Source: Microbacterium sp.
Lineage (GTDB): Bacteria; Actinomycetota; Actinomycetes; Actinomycetales; Microbacteriaceae
Direction: 5' to 3'
Length of the DNA stretch: 64,000 bases
NCBI GenBank assembly: GCA_017306415.1
Contig: JAFKIL010000003.1
Location: 682,001-746,000 of the forward strand
Part shown: positions 26,398 through 33,836 of the stretch, piece by piece
Layout: every line of letters begins with the position of its first letter
Numbering within the stretch: the first letter of the stretch is position 1
Program-made: the position numbers and the translations under genes
The notes under the pieces: generated by a model
Databases searched by the model: none
The model's input: the letters and a program-made list of their open reading frames with translations, nothing else
Told to the model about the DNA's origin: nothing

Positions 26398-27834
26398 ATG
26401 ACGACCACACTGATCACCGGCGGGACGGTCGTCAACGCGACCGGGACGGCGACCGCGGACGTGCTGATCGACGGCGAGACCATCGCCGCCGTCCTCGAGC
26501 CCGGCTCCACACTCCTCGGCTTCGACGTCGCCTCGCACGTCGACACCGTGATCGACGCATCCGGCAAGTACGTCATCCCGGGCGGCATCGACGCCCACAC
26601 GCACATGCAGATGCCGTTCGGCGGCACGGAGGCGTCCGACACGTTCGAGACCGGCACCCGCGCCGCGGCCTGGGGCGGCACGACGTCGATCGTCGACTTC
26701 GTCGTCCAGTACCCCGACCAGAACATCCTCGACCAGTACCACGCGTGGCACGAGAAGGCGGCGGGGAACTGCGCGATCGACTACGGGTTCCACCAGATCC
26801 TCTCCGACGTGCAGGACTCGAGCCTCACCGCGATGGACGAGCTCGTCGCCGAGGGGGTCACGAGCTTCAAGCTCTTCATGGCCTACAAGGGCGTCTTCCT
26901 CTCCGACGACGGGCAGATCCTCCGGGCGTTCCAGAAGGGCGCCGAGAACGGGGCGATGATGATGATGCACGCCGAGAACGGCGCCATCATCGACGTCCTC
27001 GTGCAGCAGGCTCTCGCGGCCGGCAACACCACGCCGTACTGGCACGGCACCACCCGCCCGTGGCAGGCGGAGGAGGAGGCCACGCACAGGGCGATCATGA
27101 TCGCCGACCTCACCGGCGCCCCGCTCTACGTCGTGCACGTGAGCGCCAAGCAGGCGGTCGAGCAGATCGCGGCTGCCCGCGACCGCGGGATGAACGTGTT
27201 CGGCGAGACCTGCCCGCAGTACCTCTACCTCTCGCTCGAGGAGCAGCTGGGGGCGACGAGCGCCGAGTGGGGCGACTTCGAGGGTGCGAAGTGGGTGTGC
27301 TCCACGCCGCTCCGGTCGCGCGCCGACGGCCATCAGCACCACATGTGGCAGAGCCTGCGCACCAACGACATCCAGATGGTCTCCACCGACCACTGCCCGT
27401 TCTGCATGAAGGGCCAGAAGGACATGGGTCTCGGCGACTTCTCGAAGATCCCGAACGGCATCGGGTCGGTCGAACACCGCATGGACCTCATGTATCAGGG
27501 CGTCGTCACCGGGCAGATCAGCCTGCCGCGGTGGGTGGAGCTCACCTCGACGACGCCGGCCAGGATGTTCGGGATGTACGGCAAGAAGGGCGTGCTGCAA
27601 CCCGGCGCCGACGGCGACGTCGTCGTCTACGACCCGAACGGGCACACGTCCATCGGGCTGGGGAAGACCCATCACATGAACATGGACTACTCGGCGTGGG
27701 AGGGGTACGAGATCGACGGGCACGTCGACACCGTCATCTCCCGCGGCAAGGTCGTCGTCGATCACGGCGACTATCTCGGGACGAAGGGCGACGGCCGCTA
27801 CATCAAGCGCGGCCTGAGCCAGTACCTGGTGTGA
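26398..27834 (+). CDS. hydA: Dihydropyrimidinase / hydantoinase
   Basis: A 478-residue cyclic amidohydrolase that opens dihydropyrimidines or 5-substituted hydantoins. The binuclear metal site is complete: H67 and H69 (GGIDAHTHM), the carbamylated Lys at 158 (SFKLFMAYKG), H191 (MMHAENG), H247 (VVHVSAK) and D331 (STDHCPF). Length and motifs match the D-hydantoinase/dihydropyrimidinase group rather than allantoinase. A GAGGA sequence sits close before the ATG. The next gene begins at or within the stop codon, and the nitrilase precedes it, giving a three-gene catabolic unit. Confidence 0.93.
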   Translation: MTTTLITGGTVVNATGTATADVLIDGETIAAVLEPGSTLLGFDVASHVDTVIDASGKYVIPGGIDAHTHMQMPFGGTEASDTFETGTRAAAWGGTTSIVDFVVQYPDQNILDQYHAWHEKAAGNCAIDYGFHQILSDVQDSSLTAMDELVAEGVTSFKLFMAYKGVFLSDDGQILRAFQKGAENGAMMMMHAENGAIIDVLVQQALAAGNTTPYWHGTTRPWQAEEEATHRAIMIADLTGAPLYVVHVSAKQAVEQIAAARDRGMNVFGETCPQYLYLSLEEQLGATSAEWGDFEGAKWVCSTPLRSRADGHQHHMWQSLRTNDIQMVSTDHCPFCMKGQKDMGLGDFSKIPNGIGSVEHRMDLMYQGVVTGQISLPRWVELTSTTPARMFGMYGKKGVLQPGADGDVVVYDPNGHTSIGLGKTHHMNMDYSAWEGYEIDGHVDTVISRGKVVVDHGDYLGTKGDGRYIKRGLSQYLV

Positions 27835-27836
27835 CC

Positions 27837-28853
27837 ATGGACTTCGGCGTCGTCCTGCAGACCAACCCGCCCGCCTCCCGCACGGTGCAGCTGGCGAAGC
27901 TCGCCGAGGCGCACGGCTTCAGCCATGTGTGGACGTTCGACTCGCACCTCCTGTGGGAGGAGCCGTACGTCATCCACTCGGCGATCCTCGCCGAGACGCG
28001 ACGGATCACCGTCGGCCCGTTCGTGACGAACCCTGCGACCCGCGACTGGACGGTCACGGCATCCGTCTTCGCCACGCTCAACGAGATGTACGGCAACCGG
28101 ACGATCTGCGGCATCGGCCGTGGCGACTCCGCGGTGCGGGTGACGAACGGCACGCCCACCACGATGGCGGAGCTTCGCGAATCGATCCACGTCATCCGCG
28201 AGCTCGCCAACTCCCGCGCGGTCGAGTACAAGGGGGCGACCCTGCAGTTCCCGTGGAGCCGCGGCTCCGAGCTCGACGTATGGGTCGCCGCCTACGGCCC
28301 GCAGGCGCTCAAGCTCACCGGCGAGGTGGGCGACGGGTTCATCCTGCAGCTCGCCGATCCCGACATCGCCGCGTGGATGATCCGCCAGGTGAAGGATGCC
28401 GCGGCCGCCGCCGGCCGCGACCCCGACGCGATCGCGTTCTGCGTCGCCGCCCCGATGTACGTCGGCGACGACGGGGAGCACATGCGCGACCAGTGCCGGT
28501 GGTTCGGCGGCATGGTCGGCAACCACGTGGCCGACATCGTGTCGAGGTATGGCCAGCGCGGTGCCGTGCCCGACGAGCTGACCGACTACATCGCGGGGCG
28601 CACCGGGTACGACTACAACTCCCACGGCCGGGCCGGGAACGACCACGTCGACTTCGTGCCCGACGCGATCGTGGACCGGTTCTGCATCCTCGGCACCGCC
28701 GCGGACCACGTCGCCAAGCTCGAGCAGCTGCGCGACCTCGGCGTGACCCAGTTCGCCGGCTACCTCCAACACGACAACAAGGAGGAGACGATGCGTGTCT
28801 ACGGCGAGAGCATCATCCCGGCCTTCCGCGGGGGCATCGCCGCCAAGCGCTGA
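27837..28853 (+). CDS. LLM-class (F420- or flavin-dependent) oxidoreductase
   Basis: A 338-residue luciferase-like TIM-barrel oxidoreductase. Family features include MDFGVVLQTNPPA, EAHGFSHVWTFDSHLLWEEPYV, CGIGRGDSAVRVTNG and VAAYGPQALKLTGEVGDGFILQ. It resembles the CPS_4043-type group (TIGR03842) predicted to use F420, though the cofactor cannot be told from sequence alone. It begins 2 bases after the hydantoinase stop; a GTG at 27831 that overlaps that stop as GTGA is an equally possible start two codons earlier. Its place beside the two hydrolases suggests an oxidation or reduction of the same ring compounds. Confidence 0.85.
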   Translation: MDFGVVLQTNPPASRTVQLAKLAEAHGFSHVWTFDSHLLWEEPYVIHSAILAETRRITVGPFVTNPATRDWTVTASVFATLNEMYGNRTICGIGRGDSAVRVTNGTPTTMAELRESIHVIRELANSRAVEYKGATLQFPWSRGSELDVWVAAYGPQALKLTGEVGDGFILQLADPDIAAWMIRQVKDAAAAAGRDPDAIAFCVAAPMYVGDDGEHMRDQCRWFGGMVGNHVADIVSRYGQRGAVPDELTDYIAGRTGYDYNSHGRAGNDHVDFVPDAIVDRFCILGTAADHVAKLEQLRDLGVTQFAGYLQHDNKEETMRVYGESIIPAFRGGIAAKR

Positions 28854-28878
28854 GGGCCGCCTCTGCCTCGCGCGCCGA

Positions 28879-29358
28879 TCAGAGCACGGGGACGATCGGC
28901 CGGTTCTCGTAGAACGTCTGCAGCACGACCGTCGTGCGCGTGTTGACCGCCGCCGCCTGGCGGATGTCGCGGATCAGGGCCTCGAGCGCGCGCGGGGACG
29001 GCACCCGGACGAACAGCATGTAGCTCGCCTCCCCCGCGATCGAGTGACACGCCTCGATCGCGTCGAGGTGCTCGAGCAGCTCGGGGGCGTTGTCGGGCTG
29101 GCCGGGGTCGAGCGGCGTGATCTCGATGAACGCCGACAGTGGCCGCCCGACGGCCTCCGCGTCGAGGATCGGCCGGTAGCCGACCACCACCCCGCGCGAC
29201 TCGAGGCGCCGGAGCCGCGACTGGACGGCCGACACCGACAGTCCGACCCGCTGTGAGAGCTGTGCGAGGGTCGCGCGGGCATCCTGCGAGATCTCCGCGA
29301 CGATGCGCAGGTCGACGTCGTCCTCGAGATGGGGCCCGGCGGGCTCGGGATCCGTCAT
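28879..29358 (-). CDS. Lrp/AsnC-family transcriptional regulator
   Basis: A 159-residue regulator. Residues 15-65 form the winged helix (LRIVAEISQDARATLAQLSQRVGLSVSAVQSRLRRLE split over two motifs), and the C-terminal RAM/AsnC ligand-binding domain follows (ECHSIAGEASYMLFVRVPS, TTVVLQTFYENRPI). It converges on the LLM gene (25-base gap) and diverges from the DUF6421-like gene. The 96-base divergent gap is AT-rich for this genome and contains CGGAA-GAA-TTCCG, a possible operator. It may sense an amino acid made by the adjacent catabolic genes. Confidence 0.9.
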   Translation of the reverse strand: MTDPEPAGPHLEDDVDLRIVAEISQDARATLAQLSQRVGLSVSAVQSRLRRLESRGVVVGYRPILDAEAVGRPLSAFIEITPLDPGQPDNAPELLEHLDAIEACHSIAGEASYMLFVRVPSPRALEALIRDIRQAAAVNTRTTVVLQTFYENRPIVPVL

Positions 29359-29390
29359 GCCGTAAGAATATCGTCGAGATGGCAGATCAG

Positions 29391-29403
29391 CCGGAAGAAT
29401 TCC
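29391..29403. promoter_or_regulatory. Candidate operator in the Lrp/DUF6421 divergent gap
   Basis: A small inverted repeat, CGGAA and TTCCG separated by GAA, in the only markedly AT-rich stretch of this neighbourhood (29359-29454). Lrp-type proteins bind loosely conserved palindromes near their own promoters. Assignment is tentative. Confidence 0.3.
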
Positions 29404-29454
29404 GTTTGATCGCGAAATGAGCGACAATCGATGTGACACGATCGGAGGTTTCAC

Positions 29455-30885
29455 ATGTCCATCAGCCCCACTCACGCACCCCGTGCAGCGACGGCGATCG
29501 TCGGCGAGCCCGAGGTCGTGGAGGACGCGGCGACCGCCGAGTCGTCCGTCGCCTGGCGACAGCTCAAGGATGCCGCGACCGCGCTGCAGGCGGTCCAGGC
29601 GCAGGACGGATCGGTGCCCGAGCCGTCCGACCACGCCGAGGCCCGCACCCTGGTCGAGGCGATCGTGTCGGCGATCCGTGCGCTCACTCCCGCCTTCCCG
29701 CACGACGCGGAGTACCTGGGCGCCTCGGCGCACGACTTCGCGCGCTGGGCCGACGGCGGATTCGGCGTGCCGGACTTCCTCGACTCGCTGAACGCGTTCC
29801 AGCCGCAGCTGCACCGCGTCGACGGCCTCCGCCATCTCGTGGTCTTCCCGATGTACACGCAGAACGGCTCGCGCAACCGCTTCGTCGAGGCGCTCATCGT
29901 CGAGGTGATCTGGCCGGAGTTCATCGCCCAGCTCGAGGCCGGCGACTACGGCAACAAGCTGTTCGTCTCGCTCCGGCTCGTCGACTTCACCCCCGGCTAC
30001 GACACGAACTCGGCGGTGCTCTTCCCCGAGACCGTGGCGATGCGCGAGATCCCGACCTTCACGTGGGGCGCCATCTTCCAGGACCGCGAGGCGGCCCGGT
30101 ACCGCCGGGTGGTGCGCGCCGCGAGCGAGATCACGAAGCTCGAGCTGCCGGAGGACGCCGCCCGCATGCTCGACGACCAGGAGCTCGCGGAGCGCACGTT
30201 CGTGATGTGGGACATCATCCACGACCGCACGCACATGCGCGGCGACCTGCCGTTCGACCCGTTCATGATCAAGCAGCGGATGCCGTACTTCCTCTACTCG
30301 CTGGAGGAGCTGCGGTGCGACCTGACCGCGTTCCGCGAGAGCGTGGCGATCCAGCGGCGGCTGCGCGAGCAGGACGACCTCACCGCGGCGGAGCAGGAGA
30401 TGCTCGCGCACGCCGGCCTCGTGCAGTACGCGGTCATCTTCGACCGCATCTTCCGCTTCGCCATCACCGGCTCGCGCGTGCGCAACTACGACGGACTCGG
30501 CGGGCAGCTGCTGTTCGCGTGGCTGCACCAGCGGGGCGTCCTGCACTGGACCGACACGTCGCTCGCGTTCGACTGGGCCGACGTGCCGGACGCCGTCGTC
30601 GCCCTCGGCGACGCGATCGACGAGCTGTACTGGCGCTCCATCGACCGCCCGAAGACCGCGCACTGGCTCGCCGCCTACGAGCTCGTCCGGGGCGTCCTCA
30701 CCCCCGCGCCCGCCTCGGCATGGGCGCGCGGGCTGCCGGACGAGATCCTCGCCGGCCCGACGAAGGGCTACACCGACGCGGTGCTGGACGACGAGTTCCC
30801 GCTGTCGATGTTCTACGAGGCGCTCGAGAAGAAGATGCGCCCCGTGATCGCGTCGACCGCCGGGATCCGGGCCGAGGATGCCTGA
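29455..30885 (+). CDS. DUF6421-like protein of unknown function
   Basis: A 476-residue soluble protein without signal or membrane segments. Conserved-looking blocks include VPDFLDSLNAFQPQ, HLVVFPMYTQNGSRNRFVEAL, TPGYDTNSAVLFPET and MWDIIHDRTHMRGDLPFDP. The HD-R-THMRGD segment and several buried His suggest a metal or ligand site, but no enzyme family is recognised with confidence. I believe it is the actinobacterial DUF6421 family. A clear GGAGG lies 7 bases before the ATG. The next gene, an SDR, overlaps it by 8 bases, so the two are probably partners. Confidence 0.72.
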   Translation: MSISPTHAPRAATAIVGEPEVVEDAATAESSVAWRQLKDAATALQAVQAQDGSVPEPSDHAEARTLVEAIVSAIRALTPAFPHDAEYLGASAHDFARWADGGFGVPDFLDSLNAFQPQLHRVDGLRHLVVFPMYTQNGSRNRFVEALIVEVIWPEFIAQLEAGDYGNKLFVSLRLVDFTPGYDTNSAVLFPETVAMREIPTFTWGAIFQDREAARYRRVVRAASEITKLELPEDAARMLDDQELAERTFVMWDIIHDRTHMRGDLPFDPFMIKQRMPYFLYSLEELRCDLTAFRESVAIQRRLREQDDLTAAEQEMLAHAGLVQYAVIFDRIFRFAITGSRVRNYDGLGGQLLFAWLHQRGVLHWTDTSLAFDWADVPDAVVALGDAIDELYWRSIDRPKTAHWLAAYELVRGVLTPAPASAWARGLPDEILAGPTKGYTDAVLDDEFPLSMFYEALEKKMRPVIASTAGIRAEDA

Positions 30886-31552
30886 ACCCGGCGTCTCCGG
30901 AAAGCTGGTGCTCGTCGCGGGGGCGACGAGCACCAGCGGCCACGCCGCCGTCCGAGCTCTCGTCGGTGCCGGGGCGCGGGTCGTGGCCGTCGGCCACGAC
31001 CCCGCCAAGCTCGAGGAGGTCGCCGCGCTCGGCGCGGCGACCGAGGGGTGCGACCTGACCGACGAGGGCGCCGTCGGCGCCCTCGTCGCGCGCGTGCACG
31101 ACGCGCACGGTGCGGTGGACGGCGTCCTCCATCTCGTGGGCGGGTGGCGCGGCGGTGGCGGTCTCGCCGGGCAGAGCGACGCGGACTTCCGGTTCCTGGA
31201 GCAGTCGCTGACCGCGCTGCGACACGTGAGCCGCGCGTTCGACGACGACCTCCGTCGCTCTCCGGCGGCGCGCGAGGCGATCGTCTCGTCCACCGCGGTC
31301 GACCGGCCGCTCGCGGGCGGCGCGAGCTACGCGGCGGTGAAGGCGGCGAGTGAGGCGTGGGCGCGAGCGGTCGCTCAGGGCTTCGCGAAGGCGGCGCGCG
31401 ATGCGGAGGAACCGCTGCGCGCGGCATCCGTCGTCTTCCGGGTGAAAGCCCTCGAGGGCCTCGAGGACGACCTCGCCCGCTCGTTCATCGGACTGTGGGA
31501 CGAGGACGCCGCCGCGATCAACGGCACCGTCCGAGAGCTGTCGGCGAGCTGA
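30878..31552 (+). CDS. Short-chain dehydrogenase/reductase-like protein
   Basis: A 224-residue Rossmann protein. The nucleotide-binding glycine motif is altered (VAGATSTSGHAAVRAL, near 14-29), the HLVGGWRGGG segment stands at the NNAG position, and the active-site region reads SSTAVDRPLAGGASYAAVKAAS with Tyr and Lys in the YxxxK spacing. It is therefore a possible NAD(P)-dependent reductase, with unknown substrate. It overlaps the DUF6421-like gene by 8 bases (ATG inside the upstream end), suggesting coupled translation. Confidence 0.82.
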   Translation: MPEPGVSGKLVLVAGATSTSGHAAVRALVGAGARVVAVGHDPAKLEEVAALGAATEGCDLTDEGAVGALVARVHDAHGAVDGVLHLVGGWRGGGGLAGQSDADFRFLEQSLTALRHVSRAFDDDLRRSPAAREAIVSSTAVDRPLAGGASYAAVKAASEAWARAVAQGFAKAARDAEEPLRAASVVFRVKALEGLEDDLARSFIGLWDEDAAAINGTVRELSAS

Positions 31553-31624
31553 GACCGTCGCCTCCACCGCACGGCCCGCGTGTCGCGCCTACCGGCGCGC
31601 GATCGTCGAGCCTGCCATCTGACC

Positions 31625-31630
31625 TAGATT
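31625..31630 (+). promoter_or_regulatory. Probable -10 box of leaderless ltaE transcript
   Basis: TAGATT matches TANNNT and lies 8 bases before the GTG at 31639, a spacing that places transcription start at or next to the start codon. There is no Shine-Dalgarno sequence in between, consistent with a leaderless message. Confidence 0.5.
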
Positions 31631-31638
31631 GGATCACC

Positions 31639-32709
31639 GTGACCACCCTGCATGACCCGAACGTCCGCGGCTTCGCCTCCGACAACTACTCCGGCATCCA
31701 CCCCGAGGTCCTCGCCGCGATCGCCGCGGCCAATGACGGCCATCAGATCGCCTACGGAGAGGACGTCTACACGGCTCGTCTCCAGGAGCTGATGGCGCAG
31801 CACTTCGGCGACGGCGTCGAGGCGTTCCCGGTGTTCAACGGCACGGGCGCGAACGTCACGGGGCTGCAGTCGATGCTCCCCCGCTGGGGCGCCGTGATCG
31901 CGGCATCCACCGCCCACATCAACGTCGACGAGGGCGGTGCCCCCGAGCGCGTGGGGGGCATGAAGCTGCTCACCGTGCCCACAGAGGACGGCAAGCTCAC
32001 GCCCGAGCTCATCGACCGCGAGGCGTGGGGATGGGGCGACGAGCATCGCGCGCAGCCGCTCGTGGTCGCCGTGACCCAGTCCACCGAGCTCGGCACGCTC
32101 TACACGCCCGAGGAGCTGAAGGCGATCGCCGACCATGCGCACTCCCTCGGGATGCACGTCCACCTCGACGGTGCGCGCATCGCCAACGCCGCGGCATCCC
32201 TCGACCTGCCCCTGCGCGCCTTCACGCGCGACGTGGGCATCGATGTGCTCAGCTTCGGCGGCACGAAGAACGGCGCGATGGGCGCCGAGGCCGTGGTCGT
32301 CCTGAACCCCGAGGCCGCGTCCGGACTCGTCTACCTGCGCAAGCTCAACATGCAGCTCTCGTCGAAGATGCGGTTCGTCTCGGCGCAGCTGGTCGCGCTC
32401 CTCGACGGCGATCTGTGGCTGCGCAACGCCCGCCACTCCAACGCGATGGCCCAGCGCCTGCGCGCCGGCGTCGAGGCCGGGCTTGCGGACGGCTCGATCC
32501 GCGGCGTCGCGTTCACCCAGCAGACCCAGGCGAACGGCGTGTTCGCCACCCTCCCCGACGGCGTCGCCGACCGGCTGCGGGAGTCGTTCCGGTTCTACGA
32601 CTGGGACGCCGCACGCAACGAGGTGCGCTGGATGTGCAGCTTCGACACGAGCGAGACCGACATCGACGCGTTCGTTGCCGCGATCGCGCGCGAGACCACC
32701 GCCGGCTGA
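31639..32709 (+). CDS. ltaE: Low-specificity L-threonine aldolase
   Basis: A 356-residue PLP enzyme of the beta-eliminating-lyase/threonine aldolase group, cleaving L-threonine or allo-threonine to glycine and acetaldehyde. The PLP lysine is K210 (SFGGTKNGAMGAEAV), with D177 in HLDGARIANAA contacting the pyridine nitrogen, and NYSGIHPEVL near the N-terminus. The GTG start is supported by the TANNNT box 8 bases upstream. The 3' end is unusual: pieces of it recur downstream at 33504-33563 and 33722-33743, so the gene end has been duplicated and partly lost. Confidence 0.92.
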   Translation: MTTLHDPNVRGFASDNYSGIHPEVLAAIAAANDGHQIAYGEDVYTARLQELMAQHFGDGVEAFPVFNGTGANVTGLQSMLPRWGAVIAASTAHINVDEGGAPERVGGMKLLTVPTEDGKLTPELIDREAWGWGDEHRAQPLVVAVTQSTELGTLYTPEELKAIADHAHSLGMHVHLDGARIANAAASLDLPLRAFTRDVGIDVLSFGGTKNGAMGAEAVVVLNPEAASGLVYLRKLNMQLSSKMRFVSAQLVALLDGDLWLRNARHSNAMAQRLRAGVEAGLADGSIRGVAFTQQTQANGVFATLPDGVADRLRESFRFYDWDAARNEVRWMCSFDTSETDIDAFVAAIARETTAG

Positions 32710-33153
32710 GTGCCCCATCCCCCTCCCTGCGGGCGCCCTGGGGCGGGAAATCGCGATCGAGGCGCACGATTGCGCGCGCCGATCACGGAAATCCCCCCAA
32801 CTCGGCGGGGGCGTCGGCGATCGCCGGGGTGTCAGCCCTCTCGCGGGCTCCGGCTCGGACTCGTCGAATCGACTTCTGTGACCCACGTGCGCACGGGAGC
32901 AGGTCTCGGTCGCTCCCGACGAGACCAGTTCGCCGCGCTTCTTGGACGAGACCCGCGGGCGTCGATGCCGCGGACTCAGGAAGGTGCGTCATAGACCGGA
33001 GAAAGCGGCGTCTCAACACCGATGACTGGGGATGCCGACAGCCGATCGCCGGCGCGTGGAATGCTAAGGCGCACAACGCCTACACTTCGAAAACGCAGGA
33101 CGCGTACAACTGGCTCAACTACCTGGTGACCAGTGCCCAGTGAGGGGGTGGAG
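32710..33153. other. Atypical, mostly non-coding stretch after ltaE
   Basis: These 444 bases are less GC-rich than the surroundings and have no intact gene. Only the tail of an open frame without a start codon (32985-33143) looks protein-like. The stretch starts right after the first copy of the duplicated ltaE end and leads into the small membrane gene. Confidence 0.6.
32985..33143 (+). pseudogene. Start-less ORF remnant
   Basis: An open frame ending in TGA at 33141-33143 encodes ...RLNTDDWGCRQPIAGAW... and ...AYNWLNYLVTSAQ, whose Asn/Tyr/Trp-rich composition differs from the GC-biased shadows around it. No ATG, GTG or TTG start with a plausible ribosome site is in frame. It probably is the 3' end of a lost gene, ending 10 bases before the membrane gene start. 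Confidence 0.35.
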
Positions 33154-33498
33154 ATGGTCGACCCTCGAGATCGTCGAGAGAGATCGCCGCTCGGCGGCCT
33201 GTTGACGGTGGCCACGCTACAGGTGTTCGCGTTGATCGTCACGTACGTGGCCTGGTTGTGGAACCACCTGGGCGTTGACGGGCGATGTGAGACGTGGTGC
33301 GACACCGGTCAGATCGCGCAGGCTAACGCGCTGTATCTCGGAGTCGCAGGATTGTCGTTCGTCCTGACGATCATCGCGGGTGTGATCAGTCACCGCACCC
33401 GGCGTGACCTCATGTGGGTACCCCTCGTAGGAGCTGCGCTGATTGTGGCCGGGTATTTCCTGGCCACGGCAGTACTCAACTCCGCAACCGGAGGTTGA
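33154..33498 (+). CDS. Small membrane protein, unknown function
   Basis: A 114-residue protein with three hydrophobic segments (about 15-37, 58-78 and 86-108) and a Cys-containing loop, GRCETWCDTGQIAQANAL, between the first two, which may be disulfide-bonded outside the cell. A TGAGGGGG ribosome site lies 5 bases before the ATG; a GTG seven codons upstream is less well placed. Base composition is less GC-rich than the neighbours. A decayed copy of its last 29 codons is at 33619-33714, so it was once duplicated. Confidence 0.65.
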   Translation: MVDPRDRRERSPLGGLLTVATLQVFALIVTYVAWLWNHLGVDGRCETWCDTGQIAQANALYLGVAGLSFVLTIIAGVISHRTRRDLMWVPLVGAALIVAGYFLATAVLNSATGG

Positions 33499-33503
33499 GC
33501 AAG

Positions 33504-33563
33504 TGGGCACAGCGCATGCGATTCGCCGCGCCTAACGAGGTGCGCTGGATAGGCTCCTGCTGA
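33504..33563 (+). pseudogene. ltaE 3' remnant with internal deletion
   Basis: In one frame this reads WAQRMRFAAPNEVRWIGSC and stop. The first part matches MAQRLR (ltaE residues 270-275) and the second part matches AARNEVRWMCS (about 324-334), so some 48 codons between are missing. AACGAGGTGCGCTGGAT is identical at 32617-32633 and 33534-33550. It is the decayed second copy of the aldolase gene end. Confidence 0.65.
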
Positions 33564-33618
33564 GCTGGTAATCGTTTGCCGACGTATCAGTCCGATGCGA
33601 GCGCCGCAAGGTCACGGG

Positions 33619-33714
33619 GTCAGTCTCATATGGGTCGCTGCCGTCGGAGCCGCGCTGATCGTGACCGGGTACTTCCTCGCGACCGCCTCACTCACCACCG
33701 CCGCCGGAGGCTGA
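33619..33714 (+). pseudogene. Remnant of a second copy of the small membrane gene
   Basis: The frame reads VSLIWVAAVGAALIVTGYFL and ends ...ATASLTTAAGG-stop. It aligns without gaps to the last 29 residues of the gene at 33154-33498 (LMWVPLVGAALIV...), with about 21 identities. No start or upstream part of the gene remains. Confidence 0.75.
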
Positions 33715-33721
33715 TCCCGCA

Positions 33722-33743
33722 CGCGAGACCACCGCCGGCTGAG
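33722..33743. repeat. Direct repeat of the ltaE 3' terminus
   Basis: A 22-bp exact copy of 32689-32710, the last codons and stop of ltaE (begins CGCGAGACCACC, ends GGCTGAG). The two copies flank the atypical 1-kb region, like the direct repeats left by an insertion or by an unequal exchange. Confidence 0.8.
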
Positions 33744-33769
33744 GGCTCGGCGTCGCCTGGGCGCGGTTC

Positions 33770-33825
33770 GGGGCGGTCAAGCGTCGTCGGGGCGCAAATG
33801 TGCCCCGATGACGGAACTCCGCCCC
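33770..33825 (-). terminator. Large hairpin downstream of the DivIVA-like gene
   Basis: A 56-base palindrome: outer arms GGGGCGG (33770-33776) and CCGCCCC (33819-33825), inner arms TCGTCGGGGC (33784-33793) and GCCCCGATGA (33802-33811) with one mismatch, around an AAAT loop. It begins 12 bases after the minus-strand stop at 33837, a terminator position, but no U-tract follows. Confidence 0.5.
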
Positions 33826-33836
33826 AGTCCGGCGGG

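Larger units (their letters stand above)
33499..33836. other. Scar with remnants of duplicated gene ends
   Basis: A 338-base stretch with no intact gene. It holds in order a 19-codon remnant of ltaE, a remnant of the membrane gene end, a 22-bp exact copy of the ltaE terminus, and a large hairpin after the DivIVA-like gene. Confidence 0.7.

Noticed and set aside
32025-33143. Open frame running through ltaE in another frame and ending at 33143
   Set aside because: Its first 700 bases are an out-of-frame shadow of ltaE. Only the last 50 codons look protein-like, and these are listed as a remnant.
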